Of a DNA stretch of 64,000 nucleotides, positions 52,976 through 63,917 are shown in pieces. Each line of letters opens with the position of its first letter. Within the stretch, counting starts at the first letter, position 1. Below the pieces are notes generated by a model. The model was not told where the DNA came from. It saw only the letters and a program-made list of their open reading frames with translations, and did no database searches. Made by a program: the position numbers and the translations under genes. The DNA is taken from positions 38,505 through 102,504 of the forward strand of contig JAFXDV010000015.1 in the NCBI GenBank assembly GCA_017521125.1, written 5' to 3'. Source of the stretch: Clostridia bacterium (GTDB lineage: Bacteria; Bacillota; Clostridia; Oscillospirales; Acutalibacteraceae).

Positions 52976-53840
52976 TTTTATCACCTTTTAAAATTTTGTC
53001 GGGAGATTTCTCCAAAGCCTTGGCAGAAATCAATGCATCAGAATTAGGAGGGAGATTATTAGATACCACAATTATCGGTTTATCAAAAAAATAAACCTTT
53101 TCCCTTACGATTACTCTTCCACCGTCGCATCTTAGGCCCTCAAGCACCGAAGTTTCATTAAGTGTTGTAATGGGAATTGCACGATAACGGTTTTTGTACT
53201 GTGGCATCAAGATAATTTTTGAAAAATCTTTGTACCCGGTAAGTCGAAAGAGAAGGTCTTCTGTTACAAAGCAAAGCTCAGAGTCCGACAGATAATCTCT
53301 AGCAAGATTTCCTGAATCAATGAAACCATCCACTAAAATATAAATACCATTTATATTAAACTCTATTTTACATTCATTAGTTGCAATTCTTCTGCTTGAC
53401 AACTGTCTTATAAGTTTTATCAGTAGATAAACAACTGTGGTTATTGAAATTGAAATTAGGGGTGAAAAATTAAAGTAAAAATAGGTATTATTTATTGCTA
53501 TCTGAGGGGTTTTAAATCTACTGTAAATGAAATATGTCACACCGAATAAAAAAATCGATGCTCCAAAATATGCCCCTAACGCCTTTAAAAAATTGGGAAA
53601 CCTTTTAAAGCCAAAAGCTACTCCAATTATTATAAAAGATGTGGTCAATCTGTAGAAAATATCGAGGAGATAATTATTTGCGTCTACAAATATGTAAAAT
53701 GAGGAAATACCTCCCAATATTGCTGCTATCAGCTGTCTGATTGCCTTTGGAGATGTTCTTATAAACGTAGCTGTTATGCCAATAAGGAGAAAATCAATTA
53801 TGCAATTAAAGAAAAATAGCACGTCGGCATAAACCACCAT
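52962..53840 (-). CDS. spoIIGA: Sporulation sigma-E processing aspartic peptidase SpoIIGA
   Basis: The 292-residue protein starts MVVYADVLFFFNCIIDFLL, has five hydrophobic segments in its first half (about 5-25, 35-50, 60-80, 90-105, 125-145) and a cytoplasmic aspartic-protease domain with VDGFIDSGNLARD (Asp about 175). It cleaves pro-sigma-E in the septum when SpoIIR signals. Start at 53840 (GAGGTG 6 nt upstream) rather than GTG 53849. It overlaps sigE. The promoter has the hallmarks of Spo0A activation. Confidence 0.94.
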   Translation of the reverse strand: MVVYADVLFFFNCIIDFLLIGITATFIRTSPKAIRQLIAAILGGISSFYIFVDANNYLLDIFYRLTTSFIIIGVAFGFKRFPNFLKALGAYFGASIFLFGVTYFIYSRFKTPQIAINNTYFYFNFSPLISISITTVVYLLIKLIRQLSSRRIATNECKIEFNINGIYILVDGFIDSGNLARDYLSDSELCFVTEDLLFRLTGYKDFSKIILMPQYKNRYRAIPITTLNETSVLEGLRCDGGRVIVREKVYFFDKPIIVVSNNLPPNSDALISAKALEKSPDKILKGDKIETY

Positions 53841-53865
53841 AATAAGCACCTCACCCTTTAAAAGT

Positions 53866-53912
53866 ATTATACTATTTATTGAATGAAATACTTGTCAAAA
53901 AGAAGTGTCGAA
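53866..53912 (-). promoter_or_regulatory. Spo0A-activated-type promoter of spoIIGA-sigE
   Basis: Minus strand: 0A box TTCGACA (53906-53912), then TTGACA (53893-53898, part of a second 0A-like TTTGACA), and a perfect TATAAT (53866-53871) separated from the -35 by 21 bp. The Bacillus subtilis spoIIG promoter is known for an overlong 22-bp spacer and 0A boxes at the -35. The arrangement here matches that logic. Confidence 0.7.
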
Positions 53913-53919
53913 AAAAATA

Positions 53920-53945
53920 AAAAGCCGAGTAAACTCGGCTTTTTA
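53920..53945 (-). terminator. Terminator after rny
   Basis: Minus strand: AAAAGCCGAG/CTCGGCTTTT stem followed by T's just after the rny stop (53952). It reaches close to the 0A box of spoIIGA. Confidence 0.75.
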
Positions 53946-53951
53946 AAAATC

Positions 53952-55508
53952 TTATTTTGCGTAATCTACGGCACGGTTTTCTCTGATAACGTTAACCTTA
54001 ATCTGACCCGGATAATCAAGCTCATTTTCAATTTTAGCTGCGATATCCTTTGCCATAATAATCATCTGGTCATCATCAATAACCTCAGGTTTAACAACAA
54101 TTCTAACCTCTCTACCTGCCTGTATAGCAAACGAACCTTCAACACCATTAAAGGAATTGGCGATTTCCTCAAGTTTTTCAAGTCGTTTAATATAGCTTTC
54201 AATGTTTTCTCTGCGAGCTCCAGGTCTTGCAGCCGAAATTGCATCGGCAGCCTGTACAATACAAGCTATAACAGTTTTTGCTTCAACCTCTCCATGATGG
54301 GCGTGAATAGCGTGAATTACATCTTCGCTTTCTTTGTATTTCTTAGCAGCCTCAACACCAAGCTGAATATGGGTTCCTTCTTGCTCATGGTCAATAGCCT
54401 TACCAATATCGTGCAGAAGTCCCGCACGCTTTGCTAAGGTTACGTTTTCTCCGAGCTCTGCGGCAATAATACCTGAAAGATGGCAAACCTCTAATGAGTG
54501 ATTAAGAACGTTCTGACCATAGCTGGTACGATAATAAAGCTTTCCAAGGAGTTTTACAAGCTCAGGGTGCAGACTGTGGAGTCCTGCATCAAGCATTGCA
54601 CGTTCTCCCTCTCGCTTAATGATGTTGTTAACATCATTTTGTGCCTTCTGAACCATTTCTTCAATTCTTGCAGGATGTATGCGACCATCTGTGATAAGCT
54701 TTTCAAGGGCGATTCTTGCAACCTCTCGGCGCACAGGGTCAAAGCTTGAAAGTGTAATTGCCTCAGGAGTATCGTCAATAATTAAATCAACCCCCGTCGC
54801 AGTCTCTAAAGTTCTGATGTTACGACCTTCTCTACCGATAATTCTACCCTTCATTTCATCGTTAGGTAGAGGAACTACCGATACGGTTACCTCAGAAGAA
54901 TGGTCGGCGGCACAACGCTGAATTGCTCGAGACACTATCTCTCTTGCGATAGTGTCTGATTCATCCTTGGTTTTTTCTTCAAAAGCCTTAATCTTTAAGG
55001 CTTTTGCGTGGGTTAACTCCCCATCTAAAACAGAAAGCAAATAATCTTTAGCCTGTTCCTTAGAATAACCTGAAATTCTTTCAAGCATTTCTAATTGGCT
55101 TCTCTTAATATGTTCGCTTTCTTCAAGCTTTTGCTCAACCTCTTTTGCTCTCTTAGCAACGTTTTCTTCCTTGATTTCAAGATTATCAATCTTTTTGTCA
55201 AGGGTTTCTTCTTTTTGCTGAAGTCTTCTTTCCTGACGCTGAACCTCACTGCGACGCTCTCTCAAATCTCTTTCGGTTTCCTGTCGCAACTGATGAACCT
55301 CATCTTTAGCTTCAATTAAAAGTTCTTTCTTCTTAGCTTCGGCATTTTTGATAGCATCGCTGAGAATTCTTCTTGCTTCTTCTTCGGCGGAGCCAATAGC
55401 CTTTTCGGCCTTATTCTTTCTTGCAACACTACCTAAGATAAAGAAAACTATACATAAAACAACAGCGATGATGCCAATAATTAAATATGTTAGTAAATTG
55501 TTGGGCAC
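53952..55508 (-). CDS. rny: Ribonuclease Y
   Basis: The 518-residue protein has an N-terminal transmembrane helix ([20 protein letters not shown], about 6-25), a long charged coiled coil (about 30-200), a KH domain ([19 protein letters not shown]) and an HD domain ([20 protein letters not shown]). It is the membrane-bound endonuclease starting mRNA decay in Firmicutes. Start codon GTG at 55508, with GGAGG 10 nt upstream. It has a long structured leader. Confidence 0.95.
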   Translation of the reverse strand: MPNNLLTYLIIGIIAVVLCIVFFILGSVARKNKAEKAIGSAEEEARRILSDAIKNAEAKKKELLIEAKDEVHQLRQETERDLRERRSEVQRQERRLQQKEETLDKKIDNLEIKEENVAKRAKEVEQKLEESEHIKRSQLEMLERISGYSKEQAKDYLLSVLDGELTHAKALKIKAFEEKTKDESDTIAREIVSRAIQRCAADHSSEVTVSVVPLPNDEMKGRIIGREGRNIRTLETATGVDLIIDDTPEAITLSSFDPVRREVARIALEKLITDGRIHPARIEEMVQKAQNDVNNIIKREGERAMLDAGLHSLHPELVKLLGKLYYRTSYGQNVLNHSLEVCHLSGIIAAELGENVTLAKRAGLLHDIGKAIDHEQEGTHIQLGVEAAKKYKESEDVIHAIHAHHGEVEAKTVIACIVQAADAISAARPGARRENIESYIKRLEKLEEIANSFNGVEGSFAIQAGREVRIVVKPEVIDDDQMIIMAKDIAAKIENELDYPGQIKVNVIRENRAVDYAK

Positions 55509-55535
55509 TTAAAATGCACCTCCTTTATATTAAAC

Positions 55536-55580
55536 ACCGAATTCGCAATGCGCCAGCATTGACCGGGCCGAATGTTTTTA
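55536..55580 (-). promoter_or_regulatory. Hairpin in the rny leader
   Basis: In the about 150-nt leader of rny a perfect stem CAATGC-TGGC-GCATTG is bracketed by further pairing (ATTCG ... CGAAT). It lies about 30 nt upstream of the ribosome binding site. RNase Y might cleave its own leader, but nothing in the sequence proves that. Confidence 0.5.
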
Positions 55581-55668
55581 CCCTTAAAAATGCTTATACT
55601 AAATTTTTACGAGGTTATACTCGCCAATGTATGAAACTCAATAAAAATCATATTACATTTCCTTTTTA

Positions 55669-55697
55669 ATAATAGCACCATATTTATTGTGTGTCAA
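55669..55697 (-). promoter_or_regulatory. Sigma-A promoter of rny
   Basis: Minus-strand TTGACA (55692-55697) and TATTAT (55669-55674), 17 bp apart, about 160 nt before the rny start. Confidence 0.72.
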
Positions 55698-55747
55698 GTT
55701 GTAATGTAGCTATTTGTCGTGTATTATGATAAATAAATAATTTTTTC

Positions 55748-55776
55748 TTGAATTATACATAGATAAGTATTATAAT
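55748..55776 (+). promoter_or_regulatory. Sigma-A promoter of the aminotransferase gene
   Basis: TTGAAT (55748-55753) and TATAAT (55771-55776), 17 bp apart, about 30 nt before the start codon. Confidence 0.72.
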
Positions 55777-55805
55777 GATTTTATATATTTTTCTGGAGGC
55801 ATCCC

Positions 55806-57086
55806 ATGGCAAACTATTTATCTCTTACTAAACAAGAATTATCAAATACTTTTGAACAAGTAAAAAAAGAGTATGAAACACTCAAAAACAATAATCTTTC
55901 TCTGGACATGTCAAGAGGAAAACCCGGTTTTGACCAATTAGATCTATGCGGTGGACTTTTAGATACAGTTGGAGAAAAGTACGGATATATCGCAATGAAG
56001 GGCACCGACTGTCGTAACTACGGTGGACTTGAGGGTATTGATGAACTCAGAAGCTTATTCGGTCAGGTTTTAGGAGTCGAGTACGAAGATGTTATTTGCG
56101 GAGGCAACTCCTCCCTTCAAATGATGTTTGATACCATTACACAAGGTATGATTTCCGGTTTTGGTGGGGAGCCTTGGTCAAAACAAGGCAAGATTAAGTT
56201 CTTATGCCCTGCCCCAGGATATGATAGACATTTCGCTATTTGCGAATACTACGGCATCGAAATGATTACCATCGAAAATAATGCAGATGGTCCTGATATG
56301 GACAGTGTTGAAAAATTCGTTAAAGATCCCTTGGTTAAAGGTATCTGGTGTGTTCCTAAGTATTCAAACCCTTCGGGAATCACTTATAGCGACGAGGTTG
56401 TCAAAAGGATTGCTGCATTAAAGCCTGCTGCAAAAGACTTTAGAGTTATGTGGGACAACGCTTATGCTATCCACGACCTTTACGATGAGGGAGATAAGCT
56501 TCTTAACATTTATGAAGAGTGTAAGAAGGTGAATAACGAAGATTTAGTCATTATGTTTACATCCACCTCAAAAATCAGTTATCCCGGCGCAGGTATTGCA
56601 GTAGAGGCGGCAAGTCCTCTTAATATGCAGATTATTAAATCAAGAATGAAAATTCAGACCATTGGTCCTAACAAGCTAAATCAGCTTATGCACGCAAGAA
56701 CATTTAGTTCATACGATAAGCTAACCCAACACATGAAGCGTCACGCATCTGTTTTAAGACCAAAATTTGAAACGGTACTAAATTCACTAAATCATCATCT
56801 TAAAGATACAGGTGTTGCTGAGTGGACTGAGCCTCGTGGAGGTTACTTTATTAGTCTTAATGTTTTAGAGGGTTGTGCAAAAAGAGTTGGCGAGCTTTGC
56901 AAGGAAGCAGGACTTACAATTACTACTCCAGGTGCTACTTATCCTTATGGCAAGGATCCTAAAGACAGCAACTTAAGAATTGCTCCCTCTTATCCATCCG
57001 TAGCAGAACTTGAAATGGCATCTGAGGTGTTGTGTGTAGCTGTTAAATATGCCTGTCTTGAAAAACTAATCAACCAAGCAAAATAA
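55806..57086 (+). CDS. Aspartate aminotransferase-like PLP enzyme (Asp_aminotransf group)
   Basis: The 426-residue fold type I aminotransferase starts LSLTKQELSNTFEQVKKEYE and has LSLDMSRGKPGFDQLDL, GGNSSLQMMFDTITQGM, KGIWCVPKYSNPSGITYSD, the aspartate in RVMWDNAYAIHDL, the PLP lysine in FTSTSKISYPGAGIAVEAAS (Lys about 258) and C-terminal SNLRIAPSYPSV with the substrate arginine. It belongs to the PF12897-like class of aspartate/alanine transaminases. Substrate not certain. Single-gene unit with GGAGG. Confidence 0.88.
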   Translation: MANYLSLTKQELSNTFEQVKKEYETLKNNNLSLDMSRGKPGFDQLDLCGGLLDTVGEKYGYIAMKGTDCRNYGGLEGIDELRSLFGQVLGVEYEDVICGGNSSLQMMFDTITQGMISGFGGEPWSKQGKIKFLCPAPGYDRHFAICEYYGIEMITIENNADGPDMDSVEKFVKDPLVKGIWCVPKYSNPSGITYSDEVVKRIAALKPAAKDFRVMWDNAYAIHDLYDEGDKLLNIYEECKKVNNEDLVIMFTSTSKISYPGAGIAVEAASPLNMQIIKSRMKIQTIGPNKLNQLMHARTFSSYDKLTQHMKRHASVLRPKFETVLNSLNHHLKDTGVAEWTEPRGGYFISLNVLEGCAKRVGELCKEAGLTITTPGATYPYGKDPKDSNLRIAPSYPSVAELEMASEVLCVAVKYACLEKLINQAK

Positions 57087-57097
57087 CAGACTTATAT

Positions 57098-57125
57098 TGA
57101 CTTTTGACTTTACTATGATATACTA
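57098..57125 (+). promoter_or_regulatory. Sigma-A promoter of secD-secF
   Basis: TTGACT (57098-57103) and TATACT (57120-57125), 16 bp apart, 28 nt before the secD start. Confidence 0.65.
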
Positions 57126-57153
57126 AATTTATAAATAATTTGGAGGATGTGCT

Positions 57154-58530
57154 ATGAAAGCAAAGAAAACCGGTAAAAAAGCTTTTTTTATCATTTTAGC
57201 TCTGATTATAGCTCTTACCTACACGGCTTTTTTTGGCGTTGAAAATTATCACGGCGACACAAGAAAGCTTTACATTAAGGGTGCTCAGGATATTAGATGG
57301 GGCATTGATATCAGGGGCGGTGTTGAAGCAGTTTTCACCCCTGACATTGAGATTAATTCTATAACCGAAAATGATATGGCTTCTGCCAAGGCTATTATTG
57401 AAACGAGACTTGTTAACAATAATATTACCGACTACGAGGTATTCACCGACATTAAAAATAAGCAGATAATTGTGCGTTTCCCCTGGACTGCAGAGGAAAC
57501 CGAGTTCGACCCTGCTTCTGCGGTTGCAGAGCTTGGAGAAACTGCTCTTCTCACCTTCTGCGAGGGTACAACTCAGGATAACGTAATTCTCAAAGGCGCT
57601 CAGGATATTGAAGAAGCATATGCAGGTGTTAATGAAAACGGACAATATGTAGTTCACCTTAAATTCACAAAGTCAGGTACTTCAAAGTTTGCTACAGCTA
57701 CCGAAAAGCTTCTAAACAAAACCATTTCTATCTGGATGGACGACACTATGATTTCAAGTCCTACCGTTAACTCAGTTATAACAGGCGGACAGGCTTACAT
57801 AGATGGTATGGCAAACATTGAAGAAGCTTCTGACCTTGCTAATAAAATCAATGCCGGTTCTCTTCCCTTTGCACTTACTGCCGACGATTCTAAGCTCCAA
57901 ATCATTTCCCCTTCACTTGGTTCTAACGCATTACAGGTAATGGTTATTGCCGGTGCTTGTGCGTTCCTTGCAATTTGTATAATAATGATTCTTAGATACC
58001 GAGTTCCCGGTGTTGTTGCTTCCCTTTGCCTTATGGGACAGGTTGCCGCAATGATTGCTTGTGTATCAGGATACTTCCCCGGAATTCAAAGCTTTACTTT
58101 GACTATTCCCGGTATTGCCGGTATCATCCTTTCTATCGGTATGGGTGTTGACGCTAACGTTATTGCTGCTGAGAGAATCAGAGATGAGTTTGAAAAGGGC
58201 AAGACTATTGATGGTGCTATTGATTCAGGTTACCAAAATAGTTTAAGTGCTATTGTTGACGGTAACGTAACTATCGTTATTGTATCATTAGTACTTATGG
58301 GTGCTTTCGGTTCCTCTGACGGAATTATTCAAAAATTATTTGCTCCTATTATGTCTCTCTTCGGTTCTTCCATCACCGGCTCTATTTACTCTTTCGGTTA
58401 TACCCTTTTAGTAGGTGTAATCTTCAATATGATTCTTGGCGTATATGCTTCCAAATATATGACAAAGAGCATTTCAAAATTCAAGGCTTTAAGAAAGCCC
58501 CATTTGTTTGGAGGTGCTAAAAATGTTTAA
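57154..58530 (+). CDS. secD: Protein translocase subunit SecD
   Basis: The 458-residue protein has one N-terminal helix (AFFIILALIIALTYTAFF), the motif DIRWGIDIRGGVEAVFTPD, an extracytoplasmic domain (about 50-260), and five more helices with GIAGIILSIGMGVDANVIAAE. SecD uses the membrane potential to pull exported proteins out of SecYEG. Strong GGAGG. It ends inside the secF start region (8-nt overlap). Confidence 0.95.
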   Translation: MKAKKTGKKAFFIILALIIALTYTAFFGVENYHGDTRKLYIKGAQDIRWGIDIRGGVEAVFTPDIEINSITENDMASAKAIIETRLVNNNITDYEVFTDIKNKQIIVRFPWTAEETEFDPASAVAELGETALLTFCEGTTQDNVILKGAQDIEEAYAGVNENGQYVVHLKFTKSGTSKFATATEKLLNKTISIWMDDTMISSPTVNSVITGGQAYIDGMANIEEASDLANKINAGSLPFALTADDSKLQIISPSLGSNALQVMVIAGACAFLAICIIMILRYRVPGVVASLCLMGQVAAMIACVSGYFPGIQSFTLTIPGIAGIILSIGMGVDANVIAAERIRDEFEKGKTIDGAIDSGYQNSLSAIVDGNVTIVIVSLVLMGAFGSSDGIIQKLFAPIMSLFGSSITGSIYSFGYTLLVGVIFNMILGVYASKYMTKSISKFKALRKPHLFGGAKNV

Positions 58531-59452
58531 GAAAAATATTGATTTTGTTAAATCTTTCAAGCCTGCACTCATAGGCTATGCCATTTTCTTTGCATTAAGC
58601 ATTGTTTTAACCGTTATCTTTGGTATTAACCTTGATATCAACTTTAAGGGTGGTACTATAATCACCTATTCATACCAAGGCGAACTTAATCTTGAAGATG
58701 CCGAAAAGATTATTGAAGATACCATCGATAAGCCTGTTGACGTAAGCCGTAGCACAGGACTTGCAGGAACAGATGAAAGACTTGTTATATCTCTCGTTGG
58801 TTCTGTTTCTTTGTCCACTGAGCAACAAAAGGCTATTCAGGACAATTTAACTAAGGAATATCCTGATAACAAATTTGAACTTTATGATTCCAACTCTGTT
58901 AGCCCTGTTATCGCAGGTTCATTCTTCACTAAAAGTATTGTTGCTGTTATTATAGCCGGCGCATTGGTTGTATTATATATTGGAATCAGATTCAGAAAAA
59001 TAGGCGGCGTTTCTGCAGCTATCACTGCGTTTACTGCACTGTTTATTGACGTGTTGGTTGCATTCTTTACCTGCACAATACTAAGACTTCAGATAGATTC
59101 AAACTTTATTGCGGTTGTACTAACTCTGTTCGGTTATTCTCTTAACGATACCATCGTTATCTACGACAGAATCAGAGAAAACCGTCCAATCTATCCTAAG
59201 ATGGCAAACTCAGAGCTTGTAAACATAAGCGTTAATTCGGTTATGTCCAGAACCATTGTTACTGCCTTGGCAACCTTTGTTGCTGTTATAATGATTGTTG
59301 GTGTATCTGAAATTTTCGGCCTTTCAACTCTTCGCAGTTTCGGAATTCCTATGGCAACAGGTATTATTTCCGGTTGTATTTCTACCTTGTTTATCTCTAC
59401 TCCGCTTTGGGTATTGTGGAAAAACAAGATGGGCAAAAAGAAAACAAAATAA
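58523..59452 (+). CDS. secF: Protein translocase subunit SecF
   Basis: The 309-residue partner of SecD starts MFKKNIDFVKSFKPALIGYA, has NLDINFKGGTIITYSY and the conserved helices with LFGYSLNDTIVIYDRIREN and VMSRTIVTALATFVAVIM. Start at 58523 is 8 nt from GGAGG; overlaps the secD stop. It completes the SecDF pair as separate proteins. Confidence 0.95.
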   Translation: MFKKNIDFVKSFKPALIGYAIFFALSIVLTVIFGINLDINFKGGTIITYSYQGELNLEDAEKIIEDTIDKPVDVSRSTGLAGTDERLVISLVGSVSLSTEQQKAIQDNLTKEYPDNKFELYDSNSVSPVIAGSFFTKSIVAVIIAGALVVLYIGIRFRKIGGVSAAITAFTALFIDVLVAFFTCTILRLQIDSNFIAVVLTLFGYSLNDTIVIYDRIRENRPIYPKMANSELVNISVNSVMSRTIVTALATFVAVIMIVGVSEIFGLSTLRSFGIPMATGIISGCISTLFISTPLWVLWKNKMGKKKTK

Positions 59453-59455
59453 TTT

Positions 59456-59538
59456 ACTGCCGCCGGGTAGTGTGCTAAAAACAAAGCACTTGAATGTATC
59501 GTTAGGCCTTGAAGATACATTCAGGTGCTATTTTTATG
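59456..59538 (+). promoter_or_regulatory. Structured leader/terminator between secF and pnuC
   Basis: Three possible stems lie here: ACTGCC/GGTAGT (59456-59471), GTGCT/AGCAC with an AAAAACAA loop (59472-59489), and a 15-bp hairpin GCACTTGAATGTATC/GATACATTCAGGTGC (59486-59528) followed by TATTTTTAT. The GCAC arm is shared between the second and the third, so they exclude each other, as in an attenuator. It may be a riboswitch-like control for pnuC or only the secDF terminator. pnuC-linked NAD-sensing riboswitches are known, but I cannot confirm their consensus. Confidence 0.55.
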
Positions 59539-59546
59539 GTGAGTTT

Positions 59547-60239
59547 ATGAAAAACATTAAAGCATTACTAAAGCTTACAAGGTTTGAGCTATCTCTGTGG
59601 ATTTGTTCTTCCCTTGTGGTTTTTATATCGTATTTTTTCTCTGGCGATAACGGACTGGTATACACAATTGCCTCTTTTATTGGTGTTACTGCCCTTATTT
59701 ATCTTGCTAAAGGCAACGTTTTAGGGCAAATATTATCTGTCGTTTTTAGCGTGTTTTATGGTGTTTTCTCTTTTTTATTCGGATACTACGGAGAAACTAT
59801 TACCTATATGTTTATGACAACACCTATGGCTATTTTAGCCGTTATTTCGTGGCTTAAAAACCCCTATAAAATCGGAGAGGTAAAGGTAGCCTCGATGACA
59901 AAAAAACAAGTTATTATAATGGTAATGTGGACAGTATTTGTCACGATAACCTTCTTTTTTATTCTAAGGGCACTGAACACGCAAAATCTTCTTATTAGTA
60001 CTCTTTCTATTACCACGAGTTTTTTCGCCTGCTATCTTACATACAAAAGGAGTCCGTTCTTTGCATTAGCTTATGCGGCGAACGATATAGTTTTAATAGT
60101 TTTATGGATTCTTGCAAGTATTTCTGATGTTAAATATCTATCCATAGTCGCTTGTTTTACAATGTTTTTCTTTAATGATATGTACGGGTTTATAAACTGG
60201 AAACGTATGGGAAAAAGGCAAAAGATAAAGCCGAATTGA
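59547..60239 (+). CDS. pnuC: PnuC-family nicotinamide riboside transporter
   Basis: The about 230-residue membrane protein has about seven hydrophobic segments, with the PnuC-like ISYFFSGDNGLVYTIASFIG, LAKGNVLGQILSVVFSVFYG, FGYYGETITYMFMTTPMAIL, SWLKNPY and a C-terminal NDMYGFINWKRM. PnuC takes up nicotinamide riboside for NAD synthesis; some relatives carry thiamine or riboflavin. Start at 59547 has only a weak site (GGTGAG). A long 5' extension reading into secF is rejected. Leader upstream may be regulatory. Confidence 0.88.
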   Translation: MKNIKALLKLTRFELSLWICSSLVVFISYFFSGDNGLVYTIASFIGVTALIYLAKGNVLGQILSVVFSVFYGVFSFLFGYYGETITYMFMTTPMAILAVISWLKNPYKIGEVKVASMTKKQVIIMVMWTVFVTITFFFILRALNTQNLLISTLSITTSFFACYLTYKRSPFFALAYAANDIVLIVLWILASISDVKYLSIVACFTMFFFNDMYGFINWKRMGKRQKIKPN

Positions 60240-60260
60240 TTTTAGTCAATTCGGCTTTTT
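60227..60260. terminator. Bidirectional terminator between pnuC and ligA
   Basis: Perfect stem AAAGCCGAATTGA/TCAATTCGGCTTT then T's, between convergent stops at 60239 and 60262. Confidence 0.9.
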
Positions 60261-60261
60261 G

Positions 60262-62941
<2,680 letters not shown>

Positions 62942-62949
62942 ATAATCAC

Positions 62950-62979
62950 CAACCTTCGTAATACATTTTACGAAGGTTG
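62950..62979 (-). promoter_or_regulatory. 12-bp inverted repeat ahead of yunB
   Basis: Perfect CAACCTTCGTAA/TTACGAAGGTTG with a 6-nt loop lies 8 nt before the yunB ATG. On the minus strand the 3' arm ends AAGGTTGGTG, the only ribosome-binding-like sequence, and no T run follows. It could hide the site or serve as an operator. Confidence 0.55.
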
Positions 62980-62999
62980 AAGATATTTGTTAATTTATA

Positions 63000-63608
63000 T
63001 TAAATTTCATTTAGTGCAGATATTATAATATCTACAACTGCTTCTACGCCGAATTTGCTGTCGATGCACAAATCGTACGCTAAGCGACTTCCCCATTTTC
63101 TATCGGTAAAATAATTATGATAGGAAGCTCTCTTTTTATCCATTTTCTTTATTAAATTAGCTGCCTCATTAATGCTGATATTTTCGCCTTCACTTACACG
63201 CTTTGCTCGACGCTCGGCATCAGTATAGATAAATACTCTAAGAAGTCTTTCGTGCTCTTTTAATACGTATTCTGCACATCTTCCAACAAAGACACAAGAT
63301 TCATTTTCCGCAATTTCTCTGATAATCTTAGAAGAAACAATAAATGCTTTATCAGTCAAAGGAAGCTCGGGAGACAAAATACTTGAGTGGGTAAAGCCGC
63401 CTGTGGATAGAGCGTACAAGAAACTGTTGGTTGGAGTTTCATCAATACTGTGTAAAATATCTTCGTGTATTCCTGACTCTTCTGCCATCATAGAAATTAG
63501 GTTCTTGTCATACATTTTAACCCCTAATCTTTCGGCGAGTTTTTTGGCAATTTCTCTACCGCCACTTCCAAATTCTCTTCCAATAGTTATGCAAAATTTT
63601 TGACTCAT
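63000..63608 (-). CDS. Cytidylate kinase-like family protein
   Basis: The 202-residue P-loop protein starts KFCITIGREFGSGGREIAKK, has SMMAEESGIHEDILHSIDE, SCVFVGRCAEYVLKEHERLL, RVFIYTDAERRAKRVSEGE and DKKRASYHNYFTDRKWG. This is the 'cytidylate kinase-like' group (Cmk2) found in Firmicutes; the loop GREFGSGGRE has Gly/Arg where true kinases have Lys-Ser/Thr. It probably binds nucleotide, but its substrate is unknown. It has its own promoter. Confidence 0.85.
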   Translation of the reverse strand: MSQKFCITIGREFGSGGREIAKKLAERLGVKMYDKNLISMMAEESGIHEDILHSIDETPTNSFLYALSTGGFTHSSILSPELPLTDKAFIVSSKIIREIAENESCVFVGRCAEYVLKEHERLLRVFIYTDAERRAKRVSEGENISINEAANLIKKMDKKRASYHNYFTDRKWGSRLAYDLCIDSKFGVEAVVDIIISALNEI

Positions 63609-63634
63609 AAGTGCACCTCCATTACTATTTTAAC

Positions 63635-63663
63635 ATTATACCATAAATTTTATAAATATTCAA
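63635..63663 (-). promoter_or_regulatory. Sigma-A promoter of the cytidylate kinase-like gene
   Basis: Minus-strand TTGAAT (63658-63663) and TATAAT (63635-63640), 17 bp apart, 26 nt before the start codon; back-to-back with the tRNA-Leu promoter. Confidence 0.72.
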
Positions 63664-63671
63664 TTCTTTCC

Positions 63672-63700
63672 TTGACATTTGATAAAAAATATTATAGAAT
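63672..63700 (+). promoter_or_regulatory. Sigma-A promoter of tRNA-Leu
   Basis: TTGACA (63672-63677) and TAGAAT (63695-63700), 17 bp apart. The expected start is about 8 nt before the 5' fragment of tRNA-Leu at 63715, the usual distance for a tRNA promoter; the intact tRNA lies 200 nt further on. Confidence 0.75.
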
Positions 63701-63714
63701 GTATTTTGTTGTAA

Positions 63715-63736
63715 GCGGGTGTGGCGGAATTGGCAG
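63715..63736 (+). repeat. 22-nt duplicate of the tRNA-Leu 5' end
   Basis: These 22 bases are identical to the first 22 bases of the intact tRNA-Leu at 63918 (acceptor 5' strand, D-stem and part of D-loop, ending TTGGCAG), placed where the promoter predicts the tRNA to begin. Confidence 0.9.
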
Positions 63737-63917
63737 TTTTTGACCAAGTGCTCACGGTGTGAGATGAAGCGAAGGTCAAAAAGGCGCAGCGGTCAAAAAT
63801 TTTTCCTGCTCCAAAGCTAAAAAATTTTGGGCACCGCAAGAGTCTCGCGGAGCGTGGCTGCTTGATTTTGGAAAAATTGAATCATTAAGCAAAAATCAAA
63901 CAAATTAATAAATATAT
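63737..63917 (+). other. Structured insertion between the tRNA-Leu fragment and intact tRNA-Leu
   Basis: This 181-nt stretch carries no gene. It holds stem-loops: TTTTTGACC/GGTCAAAAA (63737-63782) with an inner CTCAC/GTGAG; an imperfect CAAAAATTTTT/AAAAAATTTTG stem (63794-63829); and TTGATTTT-like/AAAAATCAA (63862-63900). Motifs GGCGCAGCGGTCAAAAATT and AAATTTTGGGCACCG resemble parts of the insertion near tRNA-Gln (37090-37194). It seems a small structured element of the same kind. Confidence 0.6.

Noticed and set aside
59295..59546. 84-codon N-terminal extension of pnuC
   Set aside because: It reads through the end of secF in another frame and through the terminator hairpin; PnuC proteins begin at the later Met.
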